Positions 1 through 9,042 of a stretch of 64,000 bases of DNA are shown piece after piece (position 1 is the stretch's first letter; each line of letters starts with the position of its first letter). The notes below the pieces were generated by a model. The model searched no databases and was not told the DNA's origin. It worked only from the letters and a program-made list of their open reading frames with translations. Source of the stretch: Billgrantia gudaonensis (GTDB lineage: Bacteria > Pseudomonadota > Gammaproteobacteria > Pseudomonadales > Halomonadaceae). A program made the translations under genes and the position numbers. The stretch spans positions 1-64,000 of the forward strand of contig NZ_FNES01000010.1 in NCBI RefSeq assembly GCF_900100195.1, written 5' to 3'.

Positions 1-1
1 G

Positions 2-292
2 GGCTTCCCCGCTGACGGCTTCGCCACCCTGGCCGAGGCTCAGGACTGGGTTCAGCAATTTACCGAGTGGTACAACCACGAGCACCGGCACAGCGCCCTT
101 CGCTACGTCACGCCGAGCCAGCGTCATAACGGCGAGGCCAAAGGCATCCTGGCCCAGCGCCGGGAGGTCTTCGAGGCGGCGAAGCAGCGTCACCCGGAGC
201 GCTGGTCGGGTGACATCCGGAAGCTCAGCCTGCCTGAGATCGTGCACCTGAATCCCGAGCGGGACCCAGTGCCGCAGGCAGCAGGGTTTTAA
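2..292 (+). CDS. IS3-family transposase, C-terminal part (cut by window edge)
   Basis: The reading frame is open from the window start to a TAA and gives 96 residues. It contains WYNHEHRHSALRYVTPSQRH, the end of the DDE (rve) catalytic core typical of the IS3 OrfB transposase, followed by a short charged tail. OrfB is the catalytic half of the frameshifted IS3 transposase. The start, the upstream OrfA and the left inverted repeat lie outside the window. I could not confidently place the right terminal repeat, which should lie just after the stop. Family assignment is good; the exact IS is unknown. Confidence 0.85.
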   Translation, partial: GFPADGFATLAEAQDWVQQFTEWYNHEHRHSALRYVTPSQRHNGEAKGILAQRREVFEAAKQRHPERWSGDIRKLSLPEIVHLNPERDPVPQAAGF

Positions 293-353
293 AGAGCCAG
301 AACTATTTCATATGCCAACTATGTTGACAGACTCCGCTGCGTACAGGTTAACA

Positions 354-441
354 CAACAACGTCATCTTACAACGTTGATTAACTACGTATCGTAACAGCG
401 TTCCGTAACAACGTTTCGTGACGTTGTTTTGAAACAACGTC
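354..441. repeat. Cluster of AACAACGT-like short repeats (iteron-like)
   Basis: Seven copies of an octamer close to AACAACGT sit in under 90 bases. They start near 354, 368, 380, 393 and 406, and an inverted pair lies at 421-428 and 433-440. Most copies are preceded by T or G and some vary at one base (for example AACAGCGT). Such spacing resembles iterons or a multi-site operator. The cluster lies upstream of an AlpA-type regulator and a phage-replication-like protein, so an origin or control region is possible. That function is inference. Confidence 0.5.
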
Positions 442-450
442 TTTTATTTA
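420..450 (+). terminator. Perfect hairpin with T-rich tail
   Basis: A 10-bp perfect stem (420-429 with 432-441, two-base gap) is followed by CTTTTATTTA. It can act as an intrinsic terminator downstream of the transposase. The stem is also the inverted pair of the AACAACGT repeat cluster, so termination may be incidental. Confidence 0.45.
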
Positions 451-470
451 CTAAGTCATTGATTATTATC

Positions 471-551
471 GCCTGCGCCTGCGCCTGCGCCTGCGCCTGC
501 GCCTGCGCCTGCGCCTGCGCCTTCGCCTGCGTCTGCGCCTGCGCCTGCGCC
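471..551. repeat. Hexanucleotide tandem repeat (GCCTGC)n
   Basis: About thirteen head-to-tail copies of GCCTGC run without interruption except for two single-base changes near the end. No reading frame with a plausible start spans it. It is a simple-sequence tract prone to slippage. Confidence 0.9.
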
Positions 552-856
552 GAGCCAAAGTGTGGGCGTAGACTGATTCATGGCAGTCTTAGAGTAGGGC
601 GTGTTTGAGAGGGCTCCACGCTATCCAGGATCAGTGAGTGCCGGAGCTCGGTCCTCTAGCTCCTCGTCCTGCATGCAATGTGCATCGTGTATAGCAGCAG
701 CACATCAGCAGCGACCGGAGTCACGCTGAAGCAGGTGGAACGTGCCAATTCCGACCTCATGGCCAAGGCTTCAGGATGTTTGGACATCGGTAGGGATTGG
801 TATCAAATAAAATTACTGGCGGCCTTCATCTCATGAACGAATAACAGGAGTTCGTC
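552..856. other. Intergenic stretch, nothing recognised
   Basis: No convincing gene, RNA or repeat is visible between the hexanucleotide tract and the AlpA-type gene. The last 60 bases are AT-richer and probably hold that gene's promoter. Confidence 0.5.
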
Positions 857-1054
857 ATGAGCATGAAGCTGATCCGCATGAAGGAAGTCATGGCCCGCAC
901 CGGCCTCGGCAGATCCACGGTCTACAAGTACATGAACCTTGGGATTTTCCCCAAATCCGTCAAGCTCACCACTCGGGCGGTTGCCTGGGTCGAGAGTGAG
1001 GTCGAGGCGTGGATTCAAAAAGGGATCGAGCGCCGAGATGGTGATTCCCGCTAG
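857..1054 (+). CDS. AlpA-family regulator / excisionase-like protein
   Basis: This is a 65-residue protein with an MerR-like winged helix-turn-helix: KLIRMKEVMARTGLGRSTVY followed by the wing region and AWVESEVEAWI. That is the standard layout of AlpA (phage CP4-57 regulatory protein). AlpA proteins switch on excision or integrase genes of P4-like and CP4-like elements. AGGAG lies 6 bases before the ATG. The next gene encodes a YfjJ-type protein, also found in CP4-like prophages. No integrase sits beside it, so this is probably the remnant of a small integrated element. Confidence 0.85.
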   Translation: MSMKLIRMKEVMARTGLGRSTVYKYMNLGIFPKSVKLTTRAVAWVESEVEAWIQKGIERRDGDSR

Positions 1055-1376
1055 GGCTTGGCTATTCAGATATTACTGATTTAATGAAAGAGTCGAGTTT
1101 CTACCCCTTACCCATCATGTCCACCAGAGCCCACCTGCATCGCTGATCACCACATCAGCATTTTCGACCCTTGTTTAATTGTTATTACCCTAATAAAAAA
1201 GGGACAGGGGAGGGGCCTCCAGCCCCGAGCCCAACAGAACAAGAGGAAAGCAACAGCAACATCCATCCACCTACCAACCCTTAATCCAGCAGCCAGCTGG
1301 AGGATTCATCGTGCCTGCTATCTGCGCCCATGACCAACAAGGCATGGGCTTTTACCCATGTCACCGGAGATTTGAA

Positions 1377-2036
1377 ATGACAACGAAACACCCTACCAAT
1401 CTCAACCTGCATCTGAGCCACTACGCCTCGTTCAACGGGATGGAGATCCAGCCGGAATCCTTGCCGATGGTGAGTGAATACCTGCAAGCGCTCCAGGTCA
1501 CGCTGGAGCGTGCCATCAGCGACTACCCTCGAGTGCTGGCCTTCAGAGTCGATCCAGTCATACCTACCGCGATTAGTGACAGGATGACGCTGCGGGACCA
1601 TCAGGTGCTGATCCGTAAGTTCATCACTTCCTTCAAGGCCATTATCAAGCACGAGCGTGAAATAAAGCGCCGAAGCGGATGGGTACCGAATACTAGGGTT
1701 CGCTACGTCTGGTGCCGTGAGGTCGGCAGCAATGGCAAGCCGCATTATCACTTATTCCTGATGCTTAACCGCGATGCCTATCACCTGCCCGGGAGGATAG
1801 GCTCCCCCAACGAAAATCTCTTCAACCGAGTCTCCCGGGCCTGGTACAGCGCGCTGGGGGTGGCGTGGAGCCACCAGGAACCCTGGATTCATGTCCCGCA
1901 GAACCCTGTGTACTGGATTGATCGGGATGATGCGGAGAGCTTCCAACGGGCCTTCTATAGGGCGTCATACCTGTGCAAGGCCGATACAAAGCACTATGGG
2001 CTCGGGGTGCGTGCGTTCGGTACTAGCCGGAGCTGA
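1377..2036 (+). CDS. YagK/YfjJ (inovirus Gp2) family protein
   Basis: The 219-residue protein resembles the YfjJ/YagK C-terminal domain family (inovirus Gp2 family) of cryptic prophages and satellite elements. Recognisable blocks are VRYVWCREVGSNGKPHYHLF near the middle and the C-terminal YLCKADTKHYGLGVRAFGTS. The family is thought to act in replication of small phages and satellites; the HYH triad recalls rolling-circle HUH nucleases, but I cannot show activity. I chose the ATG with GGAGA 7 bases upstream. A GTG at 1311 with GGAGGA would add 22 residues that look unlike the family. A small hairpin (1343-1348 with 1355-1360) precedes the chosen start. Confidence 0.7.
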   Translation: MTTKHPTNLNLHLSHYASFNGMEIQPESLPMVSEYLQALQVTLERAISDYPRVLAFRVDPVIPTAISDRMTLRDHQVLIRKFITSFKAIIKHEREIKRRSGWVPNTRVRYVWCREVGSNGKPHYHLFLMLNRDAYHLPGRIGSPNENLFNRVSRAWYSALGVAWSHQEPWIHVPQNPVYWIDRDDAESFQRAFYRASYLCKADTKHYGLGVRAFGTSRS

Positions 2037-2154
2037 TGAGTAGGTATTATCGGCCTAAGTGGGATTTCCTAATCTGAAAATCTGGCTTGATAAAAGAAAA
2101 CATGACCAGCTTAGAAATATTTTGATGCCTACCCCTGAAACCGGTTACTGGGAA

Positions 2155-2241
2155 GAAGGTCACCACAACTACCGTAGCCAGGCCGGTACCATCATCAGCG
2201 ACCAGGGCACTCAGCCCTGGCGTCTGGTCATACGGATGCCA
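2155..2241 (+). pseudogene. Fragment of a sensor diguanylate cyclase gene
   Basis: About 29 codons read HHNYRSQAGTIISDQGTQPW and then RLVIRMP. This is nearly the same as the segment of the intact sensor-PAS-GGDEF protein encoded at 9283-11271 (THHYRSQAGMITSEVETQPW, RLGVLMPKP), just before its second membrane helix. Neither the rest of the sensor nor a GGDEF domain follows in frame. It is a gene scrap left by deletion or rearrangement and sits at the edge of the signalling block. Confidence 0.75.
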
Positions 2242-2384
2242 CGGCTTTGTCGACGCCGGAGCTATAAGTCCGTAAAGGGGGTGCGGCGCTTTTCTTGGAC
2301 AGCCTTCAATGGCGTTGACATAACCTCTGGGGGCGGCTGTGAAGATAATGATGGGGTCGCCCTTACGCGTGACGGGGCGCTGTC

Positions 2385-3908
2385 TCAACCACCTGCTGCA
2401 CTGGACTGTGTTCTTTCGGCAGCGGTGGCATCGTAGGCGACGAGTGTGTTGCGTCCCGCGTGTTTTGCGGCGTAGAGCGCCTGGTCGGCCTCTGCCATCA
2501 GCTGTCCGAGGGCTTCGGCGTTATCGCGAGACTGGCGGGCTACGCCGAGGCTGATCGTCATGCTGGCAAGCACCGCAGACCCTTCCCCAGGCACCTCAAC
2601 ACAGAAGGGCGTATCGGCCACACGGCGGCGCAGTCGATCAGCCAACGCCATGGCCTGCTCGTCCCGCATGTCGGACGCCAGAACGGCGAACTCCTCGCCA
2701 CCCAGGCGGATTAGGCAGTCCTCGGGCCGAAGCTCATGCTGGAGCCGGTCCGCTAATTGTTCCAGCAAGGCATCCCCGACAAGGTGCCCATGGGTATCAT
2801 TGATCTGTTTGAAGTGATCGATGTCGAACAGGATCAGGTGTCGGGACGATGTAGCTACGCACTCCATCATCCGCCGGTCCAGGCCTCGCCGGTTGAGCGC
2901 GCCGGTCAGCGCATCGCGCTCTGAAGCGGCCTGAGCTCGCTCTTCCTCTTGCTTTCGTCTGCCGATATCGACCAGCACTCCCGCCAAGGCCACCGGCTCG
3001 CCCTGCTCGTTGTACTGCATCTCGGCAATGATTTCGTACCAGGACCACGCATTGTCGGCGAGTCGAACGCGGGCGTCGAGACGGAACTGAGTTGGCTCGG
3101 GAGCATTTCGCGCCTCTCGTAACCGTGACCAGACCAACGCACGATCCTCTGGGTGAAGGCGAGCCGCCAGGCGTCTTACCGGCATCCTCGGGAAGGTCTC
3201 GGGATAGCCCAATGCCACCTTGAGGCCCTGGGAGCACCACGCGCGTCCATTCCGCAGGCTGACCTCCCAGACGCCGCAGTCGGTGACCTTGTGAAATAGC
3301 TCGACCTGACGCGAGCGATGGTTCAACTGATAGCGGTAGAGTGCCGCGGCGATCATCTGCGCTGCCGACTCCAGCAGATCGAGGCCGGGGCCGGCCCAGC
3401 TCACGGCTCGCTCGCAGTCATCGACGCCCAGCGTGCCCCACCAGCGACCGTTCACGAAGATGGGGACACTGGCCATCGAGAGAGTCGCTTGATTCTCGAG
3501 ATGACGCTTGATGGGGCCCTCCGGCATCATGGAGGTACAGAAGTCATGACGACAGCCCATCTGTCGCTCCTCCACGAGCCGCTGATACTCGGGTTCATCA
3601 AGAGACGAAGCAAAGAACCGGAAACGATACTGGTTCAGCAACCGATAACGTTCCGACGAGGCCCACTCGAAAACGTAATCCTGGATGATCTTATCGGGTT
3701 TTATCTCCACCAGCTGAAGGATCCAGACACGGCTGGCTCCGGTGACGGGACCCAGTTCGGTCAGCAGTCGGTCGACACCATCTGCCCAGTGCTCCATGGT
3801 CATCAGCGCCTTGCTACCCCGCGAAAACGCTGTCAGGCAATCTTCGGCAATCAGCGGTACCGTCGCCACCTTGGTGGGGGATGTGGAAAAGGGCGGGGGA
3901 CCAGGCAT
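2385..3908 (-). CDS. GAF-PAS-GGDEF diguanylate cyclase
   Basis: This soluble protein of about 507 residues makes c-di-GMP from two GTP. The N-terminal third is a GAF-like sensor (the WWGTLGVDDCER block is typical), the middle is a PAS fold with WSWYEIIAEMQYN and a PAC-like end, and the C-terminal third is a GGDEF domain. The active site reads RLGGEEF. RPED lies five residues before it, a good inhibitory I-site (RxxD), so product inhibition is expected. The frame is open to a TTG at 4007 without a ribosome site; I prefer the ATG at 3908, also with a weak site. It is the last gene of a four-gene minus-strand operon. Confidence 0.85.
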   Translation of the reverse strand: MPGPPPFSTSPTKVATVPLIAEDCLTAFSRGSKALMTMEHWADGVDRLLTELGPVTGASRVWILQLVEIKPDKIIQDYVFEWASSERYRLLNQYRFRFFASSLDEPEYQRLVEERQMGCRHDFCTSMMPEGPIKRHLENQATLSMASVPIFVNGRWWGTLGVDDCERAVSWAGPGLDLLESAAQMIAAALYRYQLNHRSRQVELFHKVTDCGVWEVSLRNGRAWCSQGLKVALGYPETFPRMPVRRLAARLHPEDRALVWSRLREARNAPEPTQFRLDARVRLADNAWSWYEIIAEMQYNEQGEPVALAGVLVDIGRRKQEEERAQAASERDALTGALNRRGLDRRMMECVATSSRHLILFDIDHFKQINDTHGHLVGDALLEQLADRLQHELRPEDCLIRLGGEEFAVLASDMRDEQAMALADRLRRRVADTPFCVEVPGEGSAVLASMTISLGVARQSRDNAEALGQLMAEADQALYAAKHAGRNTLVAYDATAAERTQSSAAGG

Positions 3909-4047
3909 GATGGGAACTCTGTTATCGGGTCTCGGACCAGTATTGTTGAACAACTGGTCAATAACAAGGTGGGGTGGTCCACGACAAAAACAAAATGACA
4001 CAGACAAAGGTTACCCAGACAGGAATAGTCAGCGATCTGTGTAACTC

Positions 4048-7000
4048 TCAGAGACCAACAGGTGCAGGTAACTGACCCGGCAGTGCCACGATGGCATTCT
4101 GTGGCATGGGTTTGGCGAAATAGAAACCCTGGACTAGATCACACTGGCGGCGCTTCAGATCCTGCTGCTGCTCGCGCTCTTCGATCCCTTCGGCGACCAC
4201 CACCAGCTCCAGGTGGTGGGCCATGGTGATGATGCCCTGCACGATGGCGGCACTGTTTCGGTTGTCCGCAATGTCATGGATAAAAGAGCGGTCCAGCTTG
4301 ACCTTGTGAATTGGCAGGTCTCGCAGGTAGCTGAGGCTGGAGAAGCCGGTACCGAAGTCATCGAGGGCGACCTTGATGCCCTTCGACTTGAGCTGGTTGA
4401 TCAGCTCGACAGCGTGGTCAACGCCGTCCAGCAGAATACTTTCGGTCACCTCCAGTTCAAGAAGCTCAGGTGGTAGGCCGGACTCGGTCAGTGCCTGTTC
4501 TACATCCGCTAGAAAGCCTGTACGCCGGAACTGCAGTGACGAGATGTTGACAGCCACTGGCACCACACGCTCGCCTGTAGCGCACATGGCTGCCGCATCC
4601 CGGCAAGCGCGATGCAATATCCAGCGACCCAGAGGGATGATCTGGCCGGTCTGCTCGGCCAGCGGGATGAAGACCCCCGGTGAGATCATGCCCTTTTCGG
4701 GATGATGCCAGCGGATCAGTGCCTCCAGCCCGCGGATGTGGCCGTTTTCTGCCTCGACGATAGGCTGGTAGTAGAGCTCGAACTGATCGCGGCTCAGCGC
4801 CGCGTAAAGATCGTGGCGCAACAGCACCGACTCTTCGGTGATCCGCTGCACGTCGCCCTGATACCAGTGCCAGGTATTGCGTCCCTGCTGCTTGGCATCG
4901 GCCATGGCCAGATCGGCGCGTTGCATCAGCTCATGGGGACGTTCGACGGAATCGCAGTTGCAGGCGATGCCGATGCTGACACTGATGTGGACGGGGTAAC
5001 CTTCGATCTTGTAAGGCATCGAGAGGGTATTCAGTACCCGCTCGGCCATGTCGACTCCAGCCTGACAACCGTCGAGACTGGTGAACAGCAGGGCGAACTC
5101 GTCGCCGGTGAGGCGAGCCAGGCCATCGTCTTCCCCCACCAGATGGCGCAACCGCTTGGCCACCGCCATCAGCAGCTGGTTGCCAATGTGGTAACCCAAT
5201 CCGTCGTTGACTGCCTTGAATCCATCGAGATCGAGATGCATCACTACCAGCAAGCCTCCGTTCTGCTGGAGCCGCTGGCAGGTCTCCTCCAGACACTTGT
5301 CGAAGGCGGAGTGGTTGGATAAACCGGTCAGCAAGTCATGGGTCGCTTGATAGGCGAGTTGGGCTTCCTGTTCACGCTGCTGGGTAATGTCCTTGGCAAT
5401 GCCGAACACGCCTTGAGTCACGCCTTCGACGATGATCGGCATGGTGGTCAGGTTCAGGGATCTGAGGCGGCCGTCGCGATGCTGTATTTGCAGCTCCGCA
5501 CGCTTGGTCTGACCGCTCAGAGTTGCGTCATAGATCACCTGAATGCGTTCGACATCCTCAGGCTTCAGCAGGCAGGAGAAATGGTTACCGAGCATCTCTT
5601 CGTTGGGTCGTCCGGTGATCTCAGTGCAAGCGTCGTTGGCAGTGACGACGCACCCGTTGCGGTCGAGTGAAAAGACGCCATCGGGATGATAGAGGTAAAG
5701 CGAGCGGTAACGCTGTTCGAGGTCGTATTGGGCCTCGAGGCGCTGCCGGGCCGCCATCAGCTCCTGGGAACGCCCCATCACCAGCCTGACCAGGCCCAGA
5801 CTCAGCGCTAATAGATAGCTGAGCGTCAGTCCGGCAATCGCGAAACCGCCGGGCATGATCCCGGCGCGCAGCATGCTCGACACGGAGTCCATGTGCGCGT
5901 CGAGGGTCAGGCGGGTACCGCCGGGGAGGCCGACATGGCGCTGACCCAAGTGCGGCAGCGGGCGCTCGGCACTTTCCGTTGTGGCTCGTCCGGGTTGTCT
6001 CAATACCAGATACGGCATGTCGCCACCGATGGTGAGCCGGAACATTCCCAGTTGTACGCCCAACTCACGCTCCAGCAGGCGGGCCAGGTTCAGTTTGGCA
6101 ATCAGATTACCGGCACCGCCACTCAGTGGGGCGGAGAGCAATATCGTCATGGGCGCACTGGGAGCCATGAGTGCCTTGGGTTCCTGCCAGGTCAGCGATA
6201 GCCAGTCGCGGATAGTCGGTGTGGTCAAGGCGTGAAGCAGGGCTTGATGGTCGTGCTCAGTCTGGGCATGCAAGGCCTCGAGTTCTCCAGCGGGACTAAT
6301 GATTCCCAGAGCCTCCAGGTGCGGTTCATGTTGGAAAAAGGCACTGATATCGTGCTCCCACAGCATGTGGGCCAGCGGTGGATCAAGAAGCCCCTGGCGC
6401 CATGAGAGTCGCTCGATGAGTTCCAGCTGAGACTGCATGGTGCGGCCGGCATTGAGAGCCGCATTGTCCAGCAGGGTGGTGGCCTGGCGCTGGATATCAC
6501 TCTGGGCACTCCAGCTCAGGGTGTACCAGGCCAGACAGCTCACCATGACCCCGGCTACGGCGGCGAGTCGGGGCAGCGGGCCGAGGGGAAGCATGGGGCG
6601 ACTCCCACGCCAGGCGGCGCCAGTGAAGGCGAGGCCGCCTAGCAGAGCATAGAGAGTGGCGAGCACGGGGGCTGACACGAAGCCCTCTGACCAGCCAATC
6701 CGGCTGTCCGGCAGTATCAGTAACAGTAGGGAAAAGCTGCCCGCGCTCAATGCCAGCAGCCCGCTGCCTGCCCACACCAGCCGGTGCCAAGGGCGCGACA
6801 TGCCCAGGGCAGTGCATAACGCGGCTAAAAACAGCAGGAGTGCCGCTGCCGAGAGAGTTCTCGGGCCACCCGAGACCCAGGACTCACCAGCCCAGGGGCC
6901 GCCTGCCAAGCCGTTGTGGATCAGAGTGTATAGCGTGATGAGCACCAGAGGCAGGGCAGAGAGGCAAGACAACCAGCGCTTGCCGTACAGCCATCCCAGC

Positions 7001-7221
7001 AGGCCGAGGCCGGCCAGGAATCCAGTGAGTGCAGCGTCGGCTACCATCAGCCCGTTCAGTGGGTAGTCTATGCCAGCAAGATGGCCTAGAAGGCCGGTGC
7101 CTCCCAGCAGAGTGAAGATGGTAGCCACCATCAGCAGGCCGACGTCCATTGCGACATCGCGTACCCGGTAGGGTAAGTGGGCATCGCCCCGTTCGCTCAG
7201 GTCGGCCAATCCGACTCGCAT
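4048..7221 (-). CDS. Membrane sensor PAS-GGDEF-EAL protein, probably a c-di-GMP phosphodiesterase
   Basis: This protein has 1057 residues. The first ~235 hold about seven hydrophobic helices, then comes an extracytoplasmic region (to ~440), another helix, and a cytoplasmic PAS (~500-620), GGDEF (~630-790) and EAL (~800-1045). The GGDEF motif is degenerate (RLTGDEF), so cyclase activity is doubtful. The EAL part keeps GLEALIRWHH, VAVNISSLQF, LELEVTES, VALDDFGTGFSSLSYL and VVAEGIEE, so it should hydrolyse c-di-GMP. AAGGGAG lies ahead of the ATG. It starts 13 bases after the upstream PAS-GGDEF gene ends. Its architecture resembles the protein encoded at 17631-21101. Confidence 0.9.
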   Translation of the reverse strand: MRVGLADLSERGDAHLPYRVRDVAMDVGLLMVATIFTLLGGTGLLGHLAGIDYPLNGLMVADAALTGFLAGLGLLGWLYGKRWLSCLSALPLVLITLYTLIHNGLAGGPWAGESWVSGGPRTLSAAALLLFLAALCTALGMSRPWHRLVWAGSGLLALSAGSFSLLLLILPDSRIGWSEGFVSAPVLATLYALLGGLAFTGAAWRGSRPMLPLGPLPRLAAVAGVMVSCLAWYTLSWSAQSDIQRQATTLLDNAALNAGRTMQSQLELIERLSWRQGLLDPPLAHMLWEHDISAFFQHEPHLEALGIISPAGELEALHAQTEHDHQALLHALTTPTIRDWLSLTWQEPKALMAPSAPMTILLSAPLSGGAGNLIAKLNLARLLERELGVQLGMFRLTIGGDMPYLVLRQPGRATTESAERPLPHLGQRHVGLPGGTRLTLDAHMDSVSSMLRAGIMPGGFAIAGLTLSYLLALSLGLVRLVMGRSQELMAARQRLEAQYDLEQRYRSLYLYHPDGVFSLDRNGCVVTANDACTEITGRPNEEMLGNHFSCLLKPEDVERIQVIYDATLSGQTKRAELQIQHRDGRLRSLNLTTMPIIVEGVTQGVFGIAKDITQQREQEAQLAYQATHDLLTGLSNHSAFDKCLEETCQRLQQNGGLLVVMHLDLDGFKAVNDGLGYHIGNQLLMAVAKRLRHLVGEDDGLARLTGDEFALLFTSLDGCQAGVDMAERVLNTLSMPYKIEGYPVHISVSIGIACNCDSVERPHELMQRADLAMADAKQQGRNTWHWYQGDVQRITEESVLLRHDLYAALSRDQFELYYQPIVEAENGHIRGLEALIRWHHPEKGMISPGVFIPLAEQTGQIIPLGRWILHRACRDAAAMCATGERVVPVAVNISSLQFRRTGFLADVEQALTESGLPPELLELEVTESILLDGVDHAVELINQLKSKGIKVALDDFGTGFSSLSYLRDLPIHKVKLDRSFIHDIADNRNSAAIVQGIITMAHHLELVVVAEGIEEREQQQDLKRRQCDLVQGFYFAKPMPQNAIVALPGQLPAPVGL

Positions 7222-7234
7222 GACTCACTCCCTT

Positions 7235-8227
7235 TCACCGTTTGGCGACGCGATTTCGTCCCTGGTGCTTGGCCGAGTACAGAGCGGCATCGGCACGCGC
7301 CATCAGGCTGTCTTGTGTGTCCCCCGCCCGGAAACTGGTCAAGCCAATGCTGACGGTGATCGGCACGGGTTGCCAGGGATATATCTCGATGGCACGACGC
7401 AGGCGATCCATGGCGACGCTGGCCTCCGCATGCGACGTGTCTGGCATCAGCAAGGCAAACTCTTCGCCACCAATGCGTGCAGCAAGATCACGACCCCGCA
7501 ATTGCGAAGATAGCAGTTGGGCGAGCTGCTGAAGCACCCTGTCACCAACGGCATGTCCATACTGGTCATTGACTGGCTTGAAGTGATCGACGTCCAGAAG
7601 GGCCACGCTGAGGGAGGCTGGGCCTCGGTTGACAGCCAGCGTCAGCAAAAGCTGCTGGAGGACGCTATCGAAATGGCGGCGGTTGGGTAGGCCGGTAAGC
7701 GCATCGCTTCTGGCCTCATGGCCAAGCCTCATGGTGAGGCTCTTCAGCTCCTCGCGCTGTGACTCCAGGGCCGAGCGCACCGATTTCAGTTCGGCGATGA
7801 CAGCGTTCTTCTCCTCCAGAGCGAGCTGGGCCTCTTGGCGTGCCTGGATCAGCTCACGCTCAAGGCTGTCCTTGCGGGCAATCGGCAGCATCGACAGCAG
7901 TACCAGGTCGGCACTCTGGTGTGTCATCTGGCGGGCACTGCAAAGCACCGGTAGGGGCGCATCACCTTCCACGCGCAGCGTGAGGTGCACCTCGTCGGCC
8001 GCACCATCTTCGGCAACCCGATAGGCGAGTAGACCGAGATAGAGCATGCGCGCTTCAGGGGTGAAGAGCTCACTGGCCGGGCGGTTGTAAAGGTAACTCA
8101 CGGGCAGTGCCATCCAGTCGCTGATTGTCTGGTTGGCCTGTAAGATGAGGCCTTGTTCATCGACAATGACCTGCCCGCTTGGGGCGTGATGCCACCAGCG
8201 GGCAAAGTCTGCTGCCCGGGGGCGCAT
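7235..8227 (-). CDS. PAS-GGDEF diguanylate cyclase coupled to an RsbQ-like hydrolase
   Basis: The 330-residue protein has an N-terminal PAS-like domain (~5-110), a charged coiled-coil linker (~118-170) and a GGDEF domain. The active site is ARIGGEEF, with RGRD as I-site five residues before, so it should be an active, feedback-controlled cyclase. Its ATG overlaps the stop codon of the hydrolase gene by one base (TAATG), which implies translational coupling. In Bacillus, RsbQ works with the PAS domain of RsbP, a phosphatase. Here the PAS partner carries a cyclase output instead. The functional pairing is inference from sequence type and gene order. Confidence 0.88.
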   Translation of the reverse strand: MRPRAADFARWWHHAPSGQVIVDEQGLILQANQTISDWMALPVSYLYNRPASELFTPEARMLYLGLLAYRVAEDGAADEVHLTLRVEGDAPLPVLCSARQMTHQSADLVLLSMLPIARKDSLERELIQARQEAQLALEEKNAVIAELKSVRSALESQREELKSLTMRLGHEARSDALTGLPNRRHFDSVLQQLLLTLAVNRGPASLSVALLDVDHFKPVNDQYGHAVGDRVLQQLAQLLSSQLRGRDLAARIGGEEFALLMPDTSHAEASVAMDRLRRAIEIYPWQPVPITVSIGLTSFRAGDTQDSLMARADAALYSAKHQGRNRVAKR

Positions 8228-9042
8228 TATGAGGCGCTTCCATGCAGGGTCAGCCTGGATGGCAGCACTTCGGCCAGAGCTGCGGGGTCGGTCAGTTGTG
8301 GATAGTGGCCGCCGGTGTCCAGCACCACTAGCTCGCTGTCTGGCAGATTGGCTTGAAGGTATTCTGCGGCTTCCATCGGGACGATGGCATCTCGCGCGGT
8401 CTGCACGATCAGGCTGGGCACGCTGACCTGAGGCAGAAGGTGGCGGGTATCTCCCAGGAAGATGCTGCGTGCCAACGGCCGCAACACCTCTGGGTCTATT
8501 GCCAGGAAGCGCTCGCGCAGGTCATGTTCGCGTGACCTCGTGGCGGCATCACCGAGTGCCACCCGCGACAGTGTGCTTGCCCAGTCGAGATAGTTCTGCT
8601 CCATCAGCTGCATCAACCCATCGAGCTGCTCCTGGCTGTAACCACCGCGGTAGTCGGGCTGGTCATCCAGGTAGCGGGCCGAACTGCACACCATGACCAG
8701 CTGGCGGAAAGCACCGGGGCGCAGGGTGGAGGCGATCATGCCAATGGTGCCCCCAATGGAGTGGCCTAGCATTACAGCGTTCTCAAGCTCCAGCTCATCG
8801 CACAGTGTCGCCATGTCCTCGGCATGCCCTGCTGGAGTGGCATGGCGTTCGGCCTCGAAGGCTTCGGGAGTTGAACCGCCGAAGCCGGCGAGATCCAGCA
8901 AAATCAGACGGTAGCTATCTTCGAGATAAGGCATCAGCCGCCGCCAGGCAGTCTTGTCGCAGCCGAAGCCATGGATCATCAGCAGTGGTGTTTTGCCGTA
9001 GCCATGCTCGGTGACGTTGAGCAGGTGACGGATATCGGCCAT
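8227..9042 (-). CDS. RsbQ/KAI2/D14-like alpha/beta hydrolase
   Basis: This 271-residue alpha/beta hydrolase follows the RsbQ pattern. MIHGFGCDKTAWR forms the oxyanion region, the nucleophile is Ser in GHSIGG, the acid is Asp in QTARDAIVPM and the base is His in DTGGHYPQL. RsbQ-type proteins are small-molecule sensors as much as enzymes; plant relatives are the strigolactone and karrikin receptors. A strong ribosome site (AAGGAG, 7-base spacing) precedes the ATG. It is the first gene of the operon and its stop overlaps the start of the PAS-GGDEF gene. It probably supplies or senses the ligand for that PAS domain. Confidence 0.85.
   Translation of the reverse strand: MADIRHLLNVTEHGYGKTPLLMIHGFGCDKTAWRRLMPYLEDSYRLILLDLAGFGGSTPEAFEAERHATPAGHAEDMATLCDELELENAVMLGHSIGGTIGMIASTLRPGAFRQLVMVCSSARYLDDQPDYRGGYSQEQLDGLMQLMEQNYLDWASTLSRVALGDAATRSREHDLRERFLAIDPEVLRPLARSIFLGDTRHLLPQVSVPSLIVQTARDAIVPMEAAEYLQANLPDSELVVLDTGGHYPQLTDPAALAEVLPSRLTLHGSAS

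Noticed and set aside
471..551. Possible CRISPR array
   Set aside because: The units are 6 bases long with no spacers; it is a simple tandem repeat. The same holds for 48273-48331.
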